Shown in pieces: positions 53,591 through 64,000 of a DNA stretch of 64,000 nucleotides. The stretch comes from Portevinia maculata (lineage: Eukaryota; Arthropoda; Insecta; Diptera; Syrphidae). The notes beneath the pieces were generated by a model. That model was not told the DNA's origin and searched no databases. It saw nothing but the letters and a program-made list of their open reading frames with translations. Location of the stretch: contig OX454527.1 in NCBI GenBank assembly GCA_949715645.1, positions 82,449,610-82,513,609 on the forward strand, written 5' to 3'. The stretch's first letter is position 1. Every line of letters starts with the position of its first letter. Position numbers and translations under genes: made by a program.

Positions 53591-55001
53591 TCTATAAGAT
53601 AGGCAAACTTGATTAAAGCTTTCCAAGGTAACTTTTTAAGAACCTGTCCTGTGATTAAGTCATATCCAGGTGCTTTGCTTAATTTTAGTTTTTCTATTTC
53701 GAAGCGTAGTTCGGGTAGCGATACACTTTTTATTCTATAATTGTCAGGTGCCACGGTTAGGATAGGAAATTCGAGCAACGCTTGACCATCAAATGGTTTA
53801 AATGTTTCTTCCAGATGTTCGGCAAATATTTCGGCTTTTTCCTTGTCACTCTTCGCCCATTTTCCATTGATTTTCCTGATGGGTGGCGCTTGCGTTTTTG
53901 GTTTTTTAATGCCTTTCATGGCTTTCCAGAGCGAGTAATTTGTACTTTCATCGGCAGTTAGGCTTCCAAGATACGATTTTTAAAGTCTCAAATGTCTCTC
54001 TTAAGTTTACTACAAAGGTAGTTAAGAATGGTTTTATCCTGTGTAGCGCGAGATTGTTGCCATCTTTTGCGCGCTCTCCTTTTCTTCTTTAACAATTGAG
54101 TGATTTCCAAGGGATATTTTATTTCGCAATTTGTGGTTATTTTCCGTTTATGGGGAGTATTTTTCCAGGCTGAGCATTGTATGACGTTAATAAATTGATC
54201 GACTTCGTCTTCAAGTTCGTGGGGTGTTTGAAGAGACACTTTGAGATCGATTTTACTTTCACAGTATTTTTTAAAGGATTCCGAGTTTGTTTTCATGTTA
54301 GTTAGTCTGGGCGTACCTTCTTTTTTTCGTAGACAGCCGTTAATTGTCAAAATGATCGCTGAATGATCAGAAGAAAGATCAAAGCATTCCTCAACTACAA
54401 TAGAGTTTCCCGACAACCCTTTCGTGATGAAGAAATCGATGAGGTCTGGTGTTTTTTCCGTATACGAGGGCCAGTACTTCGGTTTACCTGAGGAATGGAA
54501 GTCAACCCCCAATTCCATACCGGCTTTGTAAAGAACTCTACCTTTTGCTGAGATGCATCTCGAGCTCCAGAAGGTATGCGTTAAAGTCACCTCCGATGAC
54601 GAAATTTCGTCCGAGTGAGTCAAAGATACTTATAAAATCGTTTCTTTCCATCGTTGCGCGTGGGGGGCAATAGATAGCTGCAAAATCATATTTTATATGT
54701 TTAACTTTTACGCTTACCGTGCTTAATTGCAGTTTGTCAAGCTCAATTATTGTTGCACTAATTGAGTGTTCAATGATATTTTTGATCAACAAGGATGCCC
54801 CGCCTCTCGCCCTCTCCGAAGGGTGATATGCGTGATAGGCAATGTATCCTCTTATGTTTGTGCTGGATTCTTTCGTCAGATGGGTTTCCGAAATCAAACA
54901 AATATCAATATCATATTATTATGAATGAATATCTCGAGCTCGTCCATCTTATGCAGAAGGCCGTTCGCATTCCATGTCAATAATTTAACTAAGTCTGTCA
55001 T
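53521..55001 (-). pseudogene. Jockey-type ORF2, endonuclease and linker
   Basis: Starts at ATG 55001-54999 with MTDLVKLLTWNANGLLHKMD, which contains the N-terminal WNANG motif. A shift near 54910 leads to ISETHLTKESSTNIRGYIAY, then RARGGASLLIKN and FVIGGDFNAYLLE; a further shift near 54550; then TPDLIDFFITKG and DLSSDHSAIILTINGC with the final Asp-His. All key catalytic positions are present. The linker continues to RKINGKWAKSDKEKAEIFAE and LSKAPGYDLITGQVLKKLPW, the start of RT. Confidence 0.8.
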
Positions 55002-55005
55002 ATTT

Positions 55006-55090
55006 ATATCATTGCACGTGTACTTCGAAATTGGGTTTCGAGCTTGTCGAGTTTTTTAAACATACGTTTATTAAAGAGATCTTCCTAAAG
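55006..55090 (-). pseudogene. Jockey-type ORF1 C-terminal scrap
   Basis: Reads DLFNKRMFKKLDKLETQF followed by RSTRAMI and a stop, a short amphipathic tail like the end of Jockey gag proteins. It lies directly before the ORF2 ATG, the normal order. Confidence 0.5.
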
Positions 55091-55785
55091 CAATTTAGGC
55101 GCCACCTGTGGAGATCAAAATCCCATCGCACCAAACTTCTTTCCTATCCTTCTATTCTTTTATACAGTAAGTAGCACCCACAAATAAGCAATGAATCATT
55201 TAATGGGAGCTACTTACAGCAACAAACAAAAATGGCGGCGCTGTGGTTTCCACTATAAGGGTACTGTGTAAGTGTGTAGGTACTACAGAAAAAAGTAATC
55301 CCTTTAGTGCACGCAAATTATAAAAAAAAACAGTATTAGTCGTATTATATCAATAAACATAAGATCTTAAAAACCTTCCTTTTATCATTCCTTATTAGTT
55401 ATCTGTAATTAATACAAAATTCAAACTTAATTTTAAGAATTTTTTTCTTGTCAGCTTCAAACAAAATAAATAAATGAATAAAAATTAAAGTACTATTTCA
55501 CATCACAATTTACCAAACTTTTGAAAGATATCAAATTATCATATATACCTCTACCTCTCCTAGTCATGATCGTACAAATGGTTGCTAAGAACCTTGTTGT
55601 GCCACCATTGGCATTGTATGGACAATTGATCGTTTAATAACGCCTTTAAGTATGATCAGGAACATGATTGGGGACTAAGGCATGGGACAAGCTTGTTTTG
55701 TGGGCTTTTTACCGGCTAAGTGCTGCAAAAAAAATGAGTGTGCCTAAGACCACACGACTGAAGTAAAACTTTTTCCGCTCCATCA
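55091..55785. other. Unassigned AT-rich spacer
   Basis: No frame above 60 codons and no recognised repeat. Confidence 0.4.
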
Positions 55786-56030
55786 ATTTAAATTGTGGGC
55801 GTGTCAGTGGGCGAATTTTGAAAATATTTATACATGAGCATCCAGGGCCCCTGGAGAGTCTATATTTTACATTTCAGCTGTCTAGCTCAAACTTTGGTTT
55901 TTTTTTTTTAATTTGTGGGCGTGACAATGGGCGAATTTTGAAAATATTTACACATGAGCATCAAGGCCCCTCGAGAGTCTATATTATAAATTTCAGCTCC
56001 CTAACTCAAACGTTCGTTTTTGCCGTCCGA
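55786..56030 (+). repeat. mini-me-like repeat, partial copy F
   Basis: Two body units only (AATTGTGGGCGTGTCAGTGG and AATTTGTGGGCGTGACAATG with TTTCAGCTCCCTAACTC). Both element ends and the GTCY tract are missing. It is followed at about 56033 by AAAATCTGACGATGACGGTG, the inverse of part of the 5S-derived repeat tail (TCACCATCATCGTCAGATTT at 5859). Confidence 0.6.
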
Positions 56031-56060
56031 CCTGAAAATCTGACGATGACGGTGACGCTC

Positions 56061-57475
56061 TATATTACCATCTAATGAACTGCGATTCATGGACACAATG
56101 ACTTTACTCACTTCCGGTAAATTTCATCTGTCGGCAGCTGTTTTAGATATAGCTTTCTCCTTTGGATCGGTTTGGATAGATGATGAGCTTAGTGTTGCCC
56201 TCTATTGAGGAGATTCAAGGGTGTTTACCCATTCCACGAACCTGTCCGCCGACTAAACCTTCCGTTTTGCCGGAAGTGTACGATTGTCTATACTTCCGTA
56301 TCGCCTGAAATGTACGTTTGTCTATACTTCCGTGACGCATTAACCAGCTTACTCCCCAAGTCAAGCGTGCGTAAAGAAGATTTACTTCAAAAATTTGCTT
56401 TAATATATTTAAAGCGTAAGGTCTTATTTTGCCCAGTAAGTGCCTTTACTCAATTAACAGACCTCCGACATGATCTGATATGGCATAGATTTGCTTATGC
56501 TCACACATCGCTTAATCTTTTTTATTTTTCATAAAATGGTTTTCCACTTTCAAAAAAAAACAGTTGCAGCCTTTTTTATCAAACAATTTCCCCATAACGG
56601 TGCCAGGTCATCGCACCAAGTGACTAAGGACATCCTCAACAGAGCAAACAGTAATTACTTCAGTTAGATGCACTACCTACCCGCCCGCACTAATGTCCAT
56701 ATTTTGCCTTCATTCCATATTCTAAAGACCCCTCTTCCCAACACCGGCTGAGAATAGAATTAACGGTTTCAATAGTAAGCACAGGTTTGAATAGTAATTA
56801 AACAAAGTTCGTACCACAAGTGTGCTGCAAAAGAGTAATTGAGTTTTGTCAGTCATTCGCTGTAAAATAGATACAATTCTAGTGTGTGTTCGAACTTGTG
56901 TCCACCTTCTTCGCTCCCCTTTAAATTGTGACAGTACTCTCGTATTCGTTTCGATGTGGATATTTGTTCGTCATGATGCCGGTAAACGATGTGTCGTCGC
57001 GATGTGCGCGCCTTTTGTTTACAAACAAACACCTGGCACCAGCAAATAGACAAACATATGTATTTACGACTTCCAGCGGTGCCGGTGACTATTTAATTGG
57101 AGTGGTAAAGGCATCCACCAGTTTGTCGACACGTTCAGTTTGGTATGGTGGTAAATATACGCGTATACTACCCGCAGATATGCAATCATGCACCTGTCAC
57201 AATAAAAACATCTTGAAAATGGAAAGCACTTTTTGTACCTAATTTTCTTAGGTCAAGATGTGGACGACTCACTACCTATTCGATGTTAGAATTAATATTT
57301 ATAACCCCACAAATTGGAGCCTGAAATCTGATTCACGCTACATGAAGTGCTGAACGACGCACAGAGCATATTTAAATTAATGCACCCCATAAAAACAATA
57401 TCAATAATAATTATGAAAGTGAAATGGTTTCTGCACGAATGCAGGTTAATCAGATAGAAAATTAAATTGCTATTG
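56061..57475. other. Unassigned spacer
   Basis: Frames up to 109 codons without motifs. It includes a ~38-bp imperfect tandem pair at about 56272-56345 (TTGTCTATACTTCCGT in both units). Confidence 0.4.
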
Positions 57476-57477
57476 TA

Positions 57478-57706
57478 CAAGGTGGCGCAAAAATACCCTT
57501 CCGATGTTTTTTGGCCACCGACCGATTATTGCTCAAATAAATAGTCACCAATATTCCGCGTTCTGGAGCAGTGTAGGGTAACATTGTTTATTAACGTGTA
57601 TTTCGCATGTGTTTACTACACAAATGTCAAAACAGAACTGACATTAGGGGCCAATCGCAAAATTTATAGCATTTTCTGATAGGAGGATTACTTTTGCGCC
57701 ACCTTG
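57478..57706. mobile_element. TA-type MITE, 229 bp, intact
   Basis: Perfect 15-bp terminal inverted repeats CAAGGTGGCGCAAAA, flanked by TA on both sides (57476-57477, 57707-57708), as in Tc1/mariner non-autonomous elements. No coding content. Confidence 0.85.
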
Positions 57707-57708
57707 TA

Positions 57709-58230
57709 TTGGAGGCGAGCTTCTGGAATAATATTATGAACATATGGGATTTGGCAGTGGCGTTAGATTGGGGGCGAAACCAGTGCTTATGATATTGTTT
57801 TGCACATGATTTGGCAAAAGGTAATGATGAGAATTTGTGTAGAAGTTTCGACTGAAAGTGAAAGAAAAAAATACAGAAAAACAAAAAAAAGTCTAGAGAT
57901 AAAGAAAGATACTTATAAGACCGGGAAAAGTATAAAGTAATGTGCAGCAGAAAAGAAAAACTGTACTACAGTTTATCCAGACAATAAGTACACCTAATGA
58001 TAGCAATGGATGATTGAGAATGGCAACACAGATACGCAACCAAAGCTATCAAAAAGGTTTTCAAATCTCCGATGATGATTTGAGAGCCCATTTCGATGTA
58101 CCTACTGCTGGATCCACTGCAAGTTTCCCAAAATATGCTCAATATGCACCTATAATAAATGAAAATTAAAAACTGGAAGACCCAACTACAATGCAACAAG
58201 TCAAAGTTGAATACAGCTCCCGGAGAGGAT
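57709..58230. other. Unassigned spacer
   Basis: Short frames only; nothing recognised. Confidence 0.35.
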
Positions 58231-58239
58231 AGAGGTCCT

Positions 58240-59035
58240 TATATATTTTTATTGAATGCTACAAATTAAGTCTTGGAACAACTCATTGTCATTTACAAAA
58301 GGAGTACATGACGAAAACAGGATAAGTTCCTTTTCGGGGTGAGAAACTTTCGACACTGAACTACTCAGTCTCAAAACTGGTCCATTGTACTGCCAGGAAG
58401 GCACACCACTCTTAAGAAAAACGAGAAGGCGCTTCCTGGCCGAGGACGCAGGCAGACATAACGACGTTTCAGGTCCCGAGAAGTCTTCCTCTGATCCCTG
58501 TCTAGCAAGTTTATCCGAGATCTCATTCCCTGTGATCCCGTTATGACCAGCGACCCGGACAAGACTAAGTGAATTTAACCTTTCGACAGAATTCAGAGAG
58601 ATCTTGCATTCACGATCTAATTTAATTCTGCTTAAAGGGTTGTGCAAGGCCTCAAGCGCAGCTTTACTGTCGGTACAGATGCAGATACTCCGCCCCCTCC
58701 ACCTGTTCCACGCAACACAGTCCATATCCATTAGGATAGTATAAGTCTCCGTTCGGAAGACTGACGCATGTTTGCCTAAGGAGAAGAAAAGTCTTATGTT
58801 GTCGCTCTCCATGAAAACACCAGCAATAGATCCTTAATCGGCTTTGGAGTCATCCGTAAAGATTCGACTGCATTCCTTTCCAAGCTCAGAGTCTGACCCG
58901 AGGCAGCCCTGAACACGAGGAAAGTCGACTTCGGGCTTGCGCATACGCCGATCTTCCGGTGTCATTGCATCTGACGGCATATCCATAACACAGGACTCGA
59001 AGGACAACCGTCGCGAAACTTCATTAAAACTGCAG
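58240..59035 (-). pseudogene. LINE RNase H fragment, minus strand
   Basis: Minus strand: RIFTDDSKAD then a TAA and GSIAGVF (the first catalytic block), RTETYTILMDMD, ICTDSKAALEALHNPLSRI and VRVAGHNGITGNEISDKLAR, the ordered RNase H motifs of I/LOA-type LINEs, ending in a decayed C-terminus near 58249. 5'-truncated at about 59035. Confidence 0.75.
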
Positions 59036-59044
59036 TGCGAGTTA

Positions 59045-59800
59045 TACCAAAAGCTTTCAAGCAAAGCTGCACGCCACTCAAGAATGCGCCAACCAAATCA
59101 ATATATCTGGTATTGAAGGCGCCACCATCCATATATTCACAGATAGTCAAGCAGCTATAAATGCCCTTAGCTCGCATACCATTGAGTCCAAATCAGTCAT
59201 GCACCGTTTTAAGACTCTTGAAACACTCGGCCTAAGGAGCAAGGCCAATCTGTGGTGGGTTCCGGGCCAAGAGAGTTTTGAAGGCAACGCAATGGCCGAT
59301 GAACTAACAAGAAATTGCTCACAAACTCCTTTCAAAGGTCCCGAACCCTTCTGCTGCACTCCCAGATCAGCAGTAATCACAGCTATAAAACGCTTGGAAC
59401 ATACGAAATCTACCTCCTATGCTCTCCCATCCCAGGACTGAGACAGGCCAAACGAGCCATCTAGCCCTCAATAATAATGCAAACAAATATATAAATTTGA
59501 GTCGGCATGATATCAAAAGCCTAGTAGGTTACCTTACGGGTCACCACGGGGTACGATACCACCTAAACAATATGAAAATAGTCGACTCTTCAGAGTGTCT
59601 TGAAGAAGACGAACAGCTGAACACATTTTTCGATGAAACTAGAAGGAAGGTTTTCTTCAGAGAACAATTGAATCCCGAAGATAATAAAAAAGTCCTCTGC
59701 TGGCAGTATTATCCGCTTTATACGGAAAGTAGAAATACTACAAGCCTAAACAATTTCTGGCCCAAATGGTACAATAGACCTTTATAGGTCGCACTGCTTT
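59045..59800 (+). pseudogene. LINE RNase H and C-terminus, plus strand
   Basis: Plus strand: IFTDSQAAINALSSHTIESK, LWWVPGQESFEGNAMADELT (VPGH His is Gln), then in a second frame NLSRHDIKSLVGYLTGHHGV and the shortened zinc-finger region SSECLEEDEQL. The same family is represented at 39880-40380. It starts back to back with the minus-strand RNase H fragment. Confidence 0.75.
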
Positions 59801-59834
59801 TTTCTTCCCCTTGTCGATCCAGAAGCTACAAATG

Positions 59835-60597
59835 ACATAGGGACGGGCTACAGTCCGCTTTGGCGAACTGTTGGATACCCTATTCTTATACCTATCCCTC
59901 ATAAGTGGGCGTGGCAAAAGTCTAAGTATGGTTGAATTGTTAAGAAAGCTCTACATATTTTGTTATATAATATTTAAAGGATTTTATCAAAAAAAAAACC
60001 AAGCTTCTGTAAAAAAAACGCTCCCTAGCTCAAACTTTGGATTTTAAAAAATTTCAAAAAATGTTTAAATTGTGGGCGTGTAGTAGGATTTTGAAAATAT
60101 TTACACATGAGCTTGAAAGGCGTCTAGTATATGTATATTATAAATTTCAGCTCCCTAGCTCAAATTTTGGTTTTTCAATAAAATTGTTTTATTTAATTGT
60201 GTACGTGTCAGTGGGCGGATTTTGAAAATTTTATCTCCCGAGCAGTTTTATGAGCCATAGATCATATATAAAAAATTGCAGCTTTCTAGCTCAAAATTCG
60301 ATTTTTTTCAAAATTTTGTTTTTTTGAGTTTGTGGGCGTGTCTGTGGGCGGATTTCAAAAATTCGTAAACTTGATTATTTCGGGACCCTAGAGAGTAGGT
60401 ATATGGTTAAAATTTCAGCTCTCTAGGCCCAGTTTAAAGGCCTAATTTTTGCGGACGGACGGATGGACGGACATGGCTAGATCGGCATTACTATCGATGC
60501 TGATCATAAATATAGTAACTTTTATTGGTCTACGGGCAATATTAAGGTATGTTACAAACTATGCGTCAAAATTAATAGACCCTTAGAATAGGGTATA
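59835..60597 (+). mobile_element. mini-me-like repeat, copy G
   Basis: Starts ACATAGGGACGGGCTACAGT and ends CCTTAGAATAGGGTATA. Fewer body units than copies C-E, and a short, interrupted (GACG)n tract near 60452-60472. Confidence 0.75.
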
Positions 60598-60609
60598 AAA
60601 AGTATATAC

Positions 60610-61275
60610 CAAAAGACACCTTTTCCTAAACGTGAGATAGCTCTTATTTTGACATCCATGATGTAAACATCAATAGGTGGGAGGTTCAATAATGCATCTA
60701 GGTTGGAGCCAGTCATACTGGGCAAGGCACCCAGACATACCTTCCTTTGGAGTTCGGCGACTGCAGCTGCAATGTATTCACGTGAAAGCTTATTCCACCA
60801 AATAACTGGTACATAGATTTAATATGACTTTTTTCGGTGATAAGTCCCATGTCTTGCTTAGAATGCCGTTGCACTGCCAGAAAACCGGCATGGCTTTGGC
60901 ATTCTTCAGCTCAACATGCTTGGACCAAAAGAGGTTTACTAGCCAGGATGACTCCCAAATATTTTGCTTCATTGGAGAGTTGGATTTGACGCCATTTTGC
61001 ACTTGCTGAGTTAACCCGATCAGCCTCCTCCTTCTCGTAACGAGAACAACCTCAGTTTTGAGAGGATTGACTGAGAGCCCATTCCTAGAGCACCATTCGT
61101 CGATCACGTCTGAGGCCACCTGCGCTTTGGCGCTTACATTCGCTAGGCATGATCCAACAGAAAGTAGGGAAACATCATCCGCGTACGCTTCAGCGTAGAC
61201 GCTAGAACTTTTGAGAGCGTCCAATAGAGAGGCAACCAGCATGCACTACAGCACTGGATACAGGCAGCCTTTGTT
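60610..61275 (-). pseudogene. LINE RT fragment, minus strand (I/LOA-type)
   Basis: The frame 61242-60790 reads SSSVYAEAYADDVSLLSVGS (catalytic YADD), DEWCSRNGLSVNPLKTEVVL, then a thumb region in shifted frames. It resembles the RT at 4781-5637 (WCIKEGISINPIKTILVPF), so the two may belong to one family. Confidence 0.7.
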
Positions 61276-62483
61276 TACACCCGTTATTACATAATGGGCA
61301 CAATCCGCATCCATAACCAAAGTTCGATTTATTACCATTGCTTTTATCCACAGCACCAATCTACGCCGTCTTATCTGACAGAGCAACACATGCTGTCAAA
61401 AGTTGCATTGTCAAAAGCACCAAAAAGCAGGATACACGATACATTTATCAGGACAATTTCATGGAGTATCAATCTGAGTTTCGAAGACAATGTCGTGTTC
61501 GTTTGCACGCGTATATAGGATCGGCACAAAAGAACGACCAAAATTCATCATAAAATCTTGCAAGCATCGGTATATTTATAGCGGTTTAATGAGAATCTGG
61601 CTGTCAGTTGTGAAAAAAACAGTATTTTGGAGAAATAAAAATGAAAAAAAAAAGAAAAAGCCTTAAGATCATTGCAAGTTAATATTTAATTTTGAATTAA
61701 AATTTTCATTTCTACTTAATTCAGACTACGTAGGTACGTCAAACATGAATTCATATAAAATTGGTTACAAATACAACTAAAGAATCTGATGAAACTCCCT
61801 ACAACCGACTGGGGAAAATGGGCTTTGCCAAGCAAGAAGCTCCCTTTGCAATTTTATCCGTTTAACCGATGCTGGAAAGGATTGACACCATCCGAATTCA
61901 TTATGAGAAGACAAATAGGGCACTTATGCTGCCAACAAGAATAGCCTTTCATCAAGGTAAATACTTTAAGCGGGATGATGGTCTGGCACTTGGACCCGGA
62001 TGCTTTTTAAAAGGACTCGAATATGCTGCGTCCGTGGAGGCACTGCTGATTGGCAAGCCGAATAAATATTTTTTCGAGAGTTCCATACCTGATGGGTTGA
62101 CATAACTGAAGTGTGTGTTTTTGTGAAAACTGAAAAATCCCTACCCTCGGCTGTGGTGAACCCTGCCCAATGCTGTTGAGCATTTCGCCGACGTTTTTTT
62201 TTTTCTTTTTGTACCCTTATCATGTTAAAGCTACACAGCGCGGGCGTTAAGGAAATTAGGATTCGAAGAAATGGAGAGATGCCGATGCACGTTATCATGT
62301 GAAGAAAAAATAGGTCATGGAAGAGTATTCCACATTTGTGTTGTACGGCTGAGGAAGTTTCTTTGAACTTGTAAGTCCGAATACAGGCTTGAGGCTGAAC
62401 TGATGAGCATTCCTTGCATGGTGGGTATTGCGGTTTAAATGTTCAAGGGATGGAATGCAACTGGCTATTTCGTTCGGCACTTT
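61276..62483. other. Unassigned spacer
   Basis: Frames of 60-110 codons, no motif I trust. Nothing else seen. Confidence 0.4.
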
Positions 62484-62595
62484 TTTTATACCCTATTCTA
62501 AGGGTATATTAATTTTGACGCATATAGTTTGTAACATACCTTAATATTGCCCGCAGACCCCTAAAAGTTACTATATTTATGATCTGCATCGTTAG
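62484..62595 (-). mobile_element. mini-me-like repeat, copy H, first part
   Basis: TTTTATACCCTATTCTAAGG to GATCTGCATCGTTAG, the terminal ~110 bp of the element. It is interrupted by a tRNA-derived SINE; the rest resumes with TAATGTCGATCTAGCC at 62898. Confidence 0.75.
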
Positions 62596-62897
62596 TTTTT
62601 TTTTTTTTTTTTATAATTTGCTTACGCTAAAGGGATTTTTTTCTGCTGTAACAGTACCCTTATAATGCTAGGAACACAGTGTAAGCTACTTGGTATTAGA
62701 AAGAATAGAGAGATAGGAAAGAAGTGTTTGGGTGCAGTTGTAGGGTTTTTCTCCACGGGTGGTGTCTAAGTTACTTAGGGAGATAACGATTTCATGTATT
62801 CGGTATAAAGTAATGGACTTGGCCGGGATTCGAACGCACGACCTTCCATTCCGTAAGCGAATACACTACTACTGCACCATTGCCACCCGCATGTGTA
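62596..62897 (-). mobile_element. tRNA-derived SINE, complete copy 3
   Basis: Minus-strand head: GGGTGGCAATGGTGCAGTAG (A-box side), then GGTCGTGCGTTCGAATCCCG with a consensus B-box GTTCGAATCCC. The body follows, and the 3' end is an A-run (plus-strand T-run at 62596-62612). The insertion splits mini-me-like copy H between CATCGTTAG and TAATGTCG. It shares head with copy 2 and tail with 41303-41480 and 63641-63860. Confidence 0.8.
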
Positions 62898-63637
62898 ATG
62901 TCGATCTAGCCATGTCCGTCCGTCCGTCTCCGTCTGTCGGCAAAAATTAGGCCTTTAAACTGGGCCTAGAGAGCTGAAATTTTAACCATATACTCTCTAG
63001 GGTCCCGAAATAATCAAGTTTACGAATTTTTGAAATCCGCCCACAGACACGCCCACAAACTCAAAAAAACAAAATTTTGGAAAAAAACGAATTTTGAGCT
63101 AGAAAGCTGAAATTTTGTATACATAATCTATGACTCCTAAAACTGCTCGGGAGATAAAATTTTCAAAATCCGCCCACTGATACGCCCACAATTAAATAAA
63201 ACAATTTTATTGAAAAACCAAAATTTGAGCTAGGGAGCTGAAATTTATAAAATATACTCAGTAGGGGGCCCTTTATGCTCATGTGTAAACATTTTCAAGA
63301 TCCGCCTACTGACACGCCCACAATTAAATTTTTTTTTTTTTTTGAAAATCCAAAGTTTGAGCTAGGGAGCTGAAATTTATAATATATACTCTCTAGCGGC
63401 CCTTTATGCTGATTTGTTGATTTTTTTTAAATCCGGTTTATTGAAAAACCGAGCGTTTTCTTTACAAAGCTTCGTTTTTTTTGATAAAATCCTTTAAATG
63501 TTATGTAACAAAATATGTAGAGCGTTCTTAACAATTCAACCATACTTAGACTTTTGTCACGCCCACTTATGAGGGATTGGAATAAGAATAGGGTATCCAA
63601 TAGTTCGCCCAAGCGGACTGTAGCCCGTCCCTATGTT
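62898..63637 (-). mobile_element. mini-me-like repeat, copy H, remainder
   Basis: GTCY tract (62914-62940), body units in inverse order, and the start sequence AAGCGGACTGTAGCCCGTCC at about 63610-63630. One body unit is shortened around 63430-63450. Confidence 0.75.
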
Positions 63638-63640
63638 TTT

Positions 63641-64000
63641 TTTTATAATTTGCTTACGCTAAAGGGATTTTTCTGTAATGAAACAGTACCGTTATAGTGC
63701 TAAGAACACGGCGCAAGCATTTTTTTGTTTTTAACCGCCAGCAGCACCTGGCAATATCGTATTTCATTGCATGCTTTTCGGTGCTACTTGCTATTAGAAA
63801 GAGTATAGAGATAGGAAATAAGTGTTTGGGTGCAGTTGTAAGGTTTTTCTCCACGGGAGACTGAGACATTACGACGATGACTAAGAGAGTCAATCTCGCG
63901 GGAGTAGATCTTGCGATGTCTCGGTCGCTGGCAAGGAGCTCCAACTAAGTTGGTGGTGCACCAGACCATATATGAGCGTTGTATTCGAGTTTCGGGAGGT
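63641..64000 (-). mobile_element. tRNA-SINE tail copy 4, running off the window
   Basis: The first ~215 bp match the tail half of the complete SINE (ATAATTTGCTTACGCTAAAG, AGAGATAGGAAA, CTCCACGG) and include the GTATTTCATTGCATGCTTTT block of copy 1. The head side (63860-64000) differs from copy 3. It adjoins mini-me-like copy H through a shared T-run. Confidence 0.55.

Larger units (their letters stand above)
52240..55090 (-). mobile_element. Jockey-type LINE, ORF2 nearly complete
   Basis: Minus strand: ORF1 C-terminus, ORF2 endonuclease and RT in order. A stretch at about 53375-53590 does not fit the protein and looks inserted. The 5' end is truncated within ORF1 near 55090; the 3' end is ill-defined. 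Confidence 0.8.

Noticed and set aside
57627..57884. 85-codon minus-strand frame
   Set aside because: It crosses the MITE boundary, so it is assembled from unrelated sequences.
61869..62105. Frame with YFKRDDGLALGPG as a Penelope-like RT piece
   Set aside because: It resembles the DGLAMGSP box only over a few residues, and no other RT motif surrounds it.

Overview
The window looks like repeat-rich nuclear DNA of a higher fly (Diptera: Brachycera). The reasons are: 5S-rRNA-derived segments that resemble fly 5S RNA, mini-me-like repeats with a (GTCY)n core, Jockey-type LINEs with the typical gag zinc knuckles, and AT-rich spacers with short (about 60 nt) introns. I found no convincing host gene. 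Nearly every recognisable coding stretch belongs to a mobile element, so the window could be intergenic DNA, pericentric DNA or a giant intron. The species is not determined; a tephritid or other acalyptrate fly would fit.

Layout. 0-5.7 kb: spacer, a degenerate 140-bp tandem array, a 992-bp deleted hAT with 8-bp duplication, and a 5'-truncated RT/RNase H LINE with a 14-bp duplication. 5.7-11.6 kb: the tail and first bases of a 5S-derived repeat, then a nearly complete but frameshifted Jockey-type LINE. 11.66-15.49 kb: a Sola-like DNA transposon with perfect 34-bp terminal inverted repeats and an open transposase gene. 15.5-16.05 kb: a LINE 3' tail and two tandem 264-bp-period 5S-derived units. 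18.4-20.2 kb: two mini-me-like repeats in inverted orientation. 21.6-23.3 kb: a GGGTTCCGTA-type insect repeat and an RTE-like LINE. 25.5-28.5 kb: two fused LINE remnants. 28.5-32.4 kb: mostly unassigned.

32.4-35.2 kb: LINE fragments. 35.6-39.8 kb: a Tc1-like element with long IR/DR ends, split by a 5S-derived SINE, with a hAT inserted exactly in its last bases; that hAT carries a degraded Sola-like remnant surrounded by about twelve CATACGACAA motifs. 39.8-42.4 kb: LINE, mariner and SINE scraps. 42.4-47.5 kb: a CR1/Jockey-type LINE interrupted by a Penelope-like element plus a mini-me-like copy. 47.5-50.8 kb: an element with 8-bp duplication sitting inside a tRNA-derived SINE, itself holding a TA-type MITE that holds another mini-me-like copy. 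50.9-51.9 kb: its inverted near-twin. 52.2-55.1 kb: a Jockey LINE on the minus strand. 55.8-64 kb: mini-me-like copies, a TA-type MITE, several RT/RNase H LINE remnants and tRNA-derived SINEs.

How they relate. The elements do not form a pathway. Their nesting gives a relative time scale: several junctions can be read exactly from target duplications. The best candidate for something undescribed is a pair of 5S-rRNA-headed repeat families, one of which ends in a 3' tail shared with an RNase H LINE present in this same window. Next are the two Sola-like elements with subterminal motif clusters. Identifications come from reading translations and motifs by eye; no database was searched.
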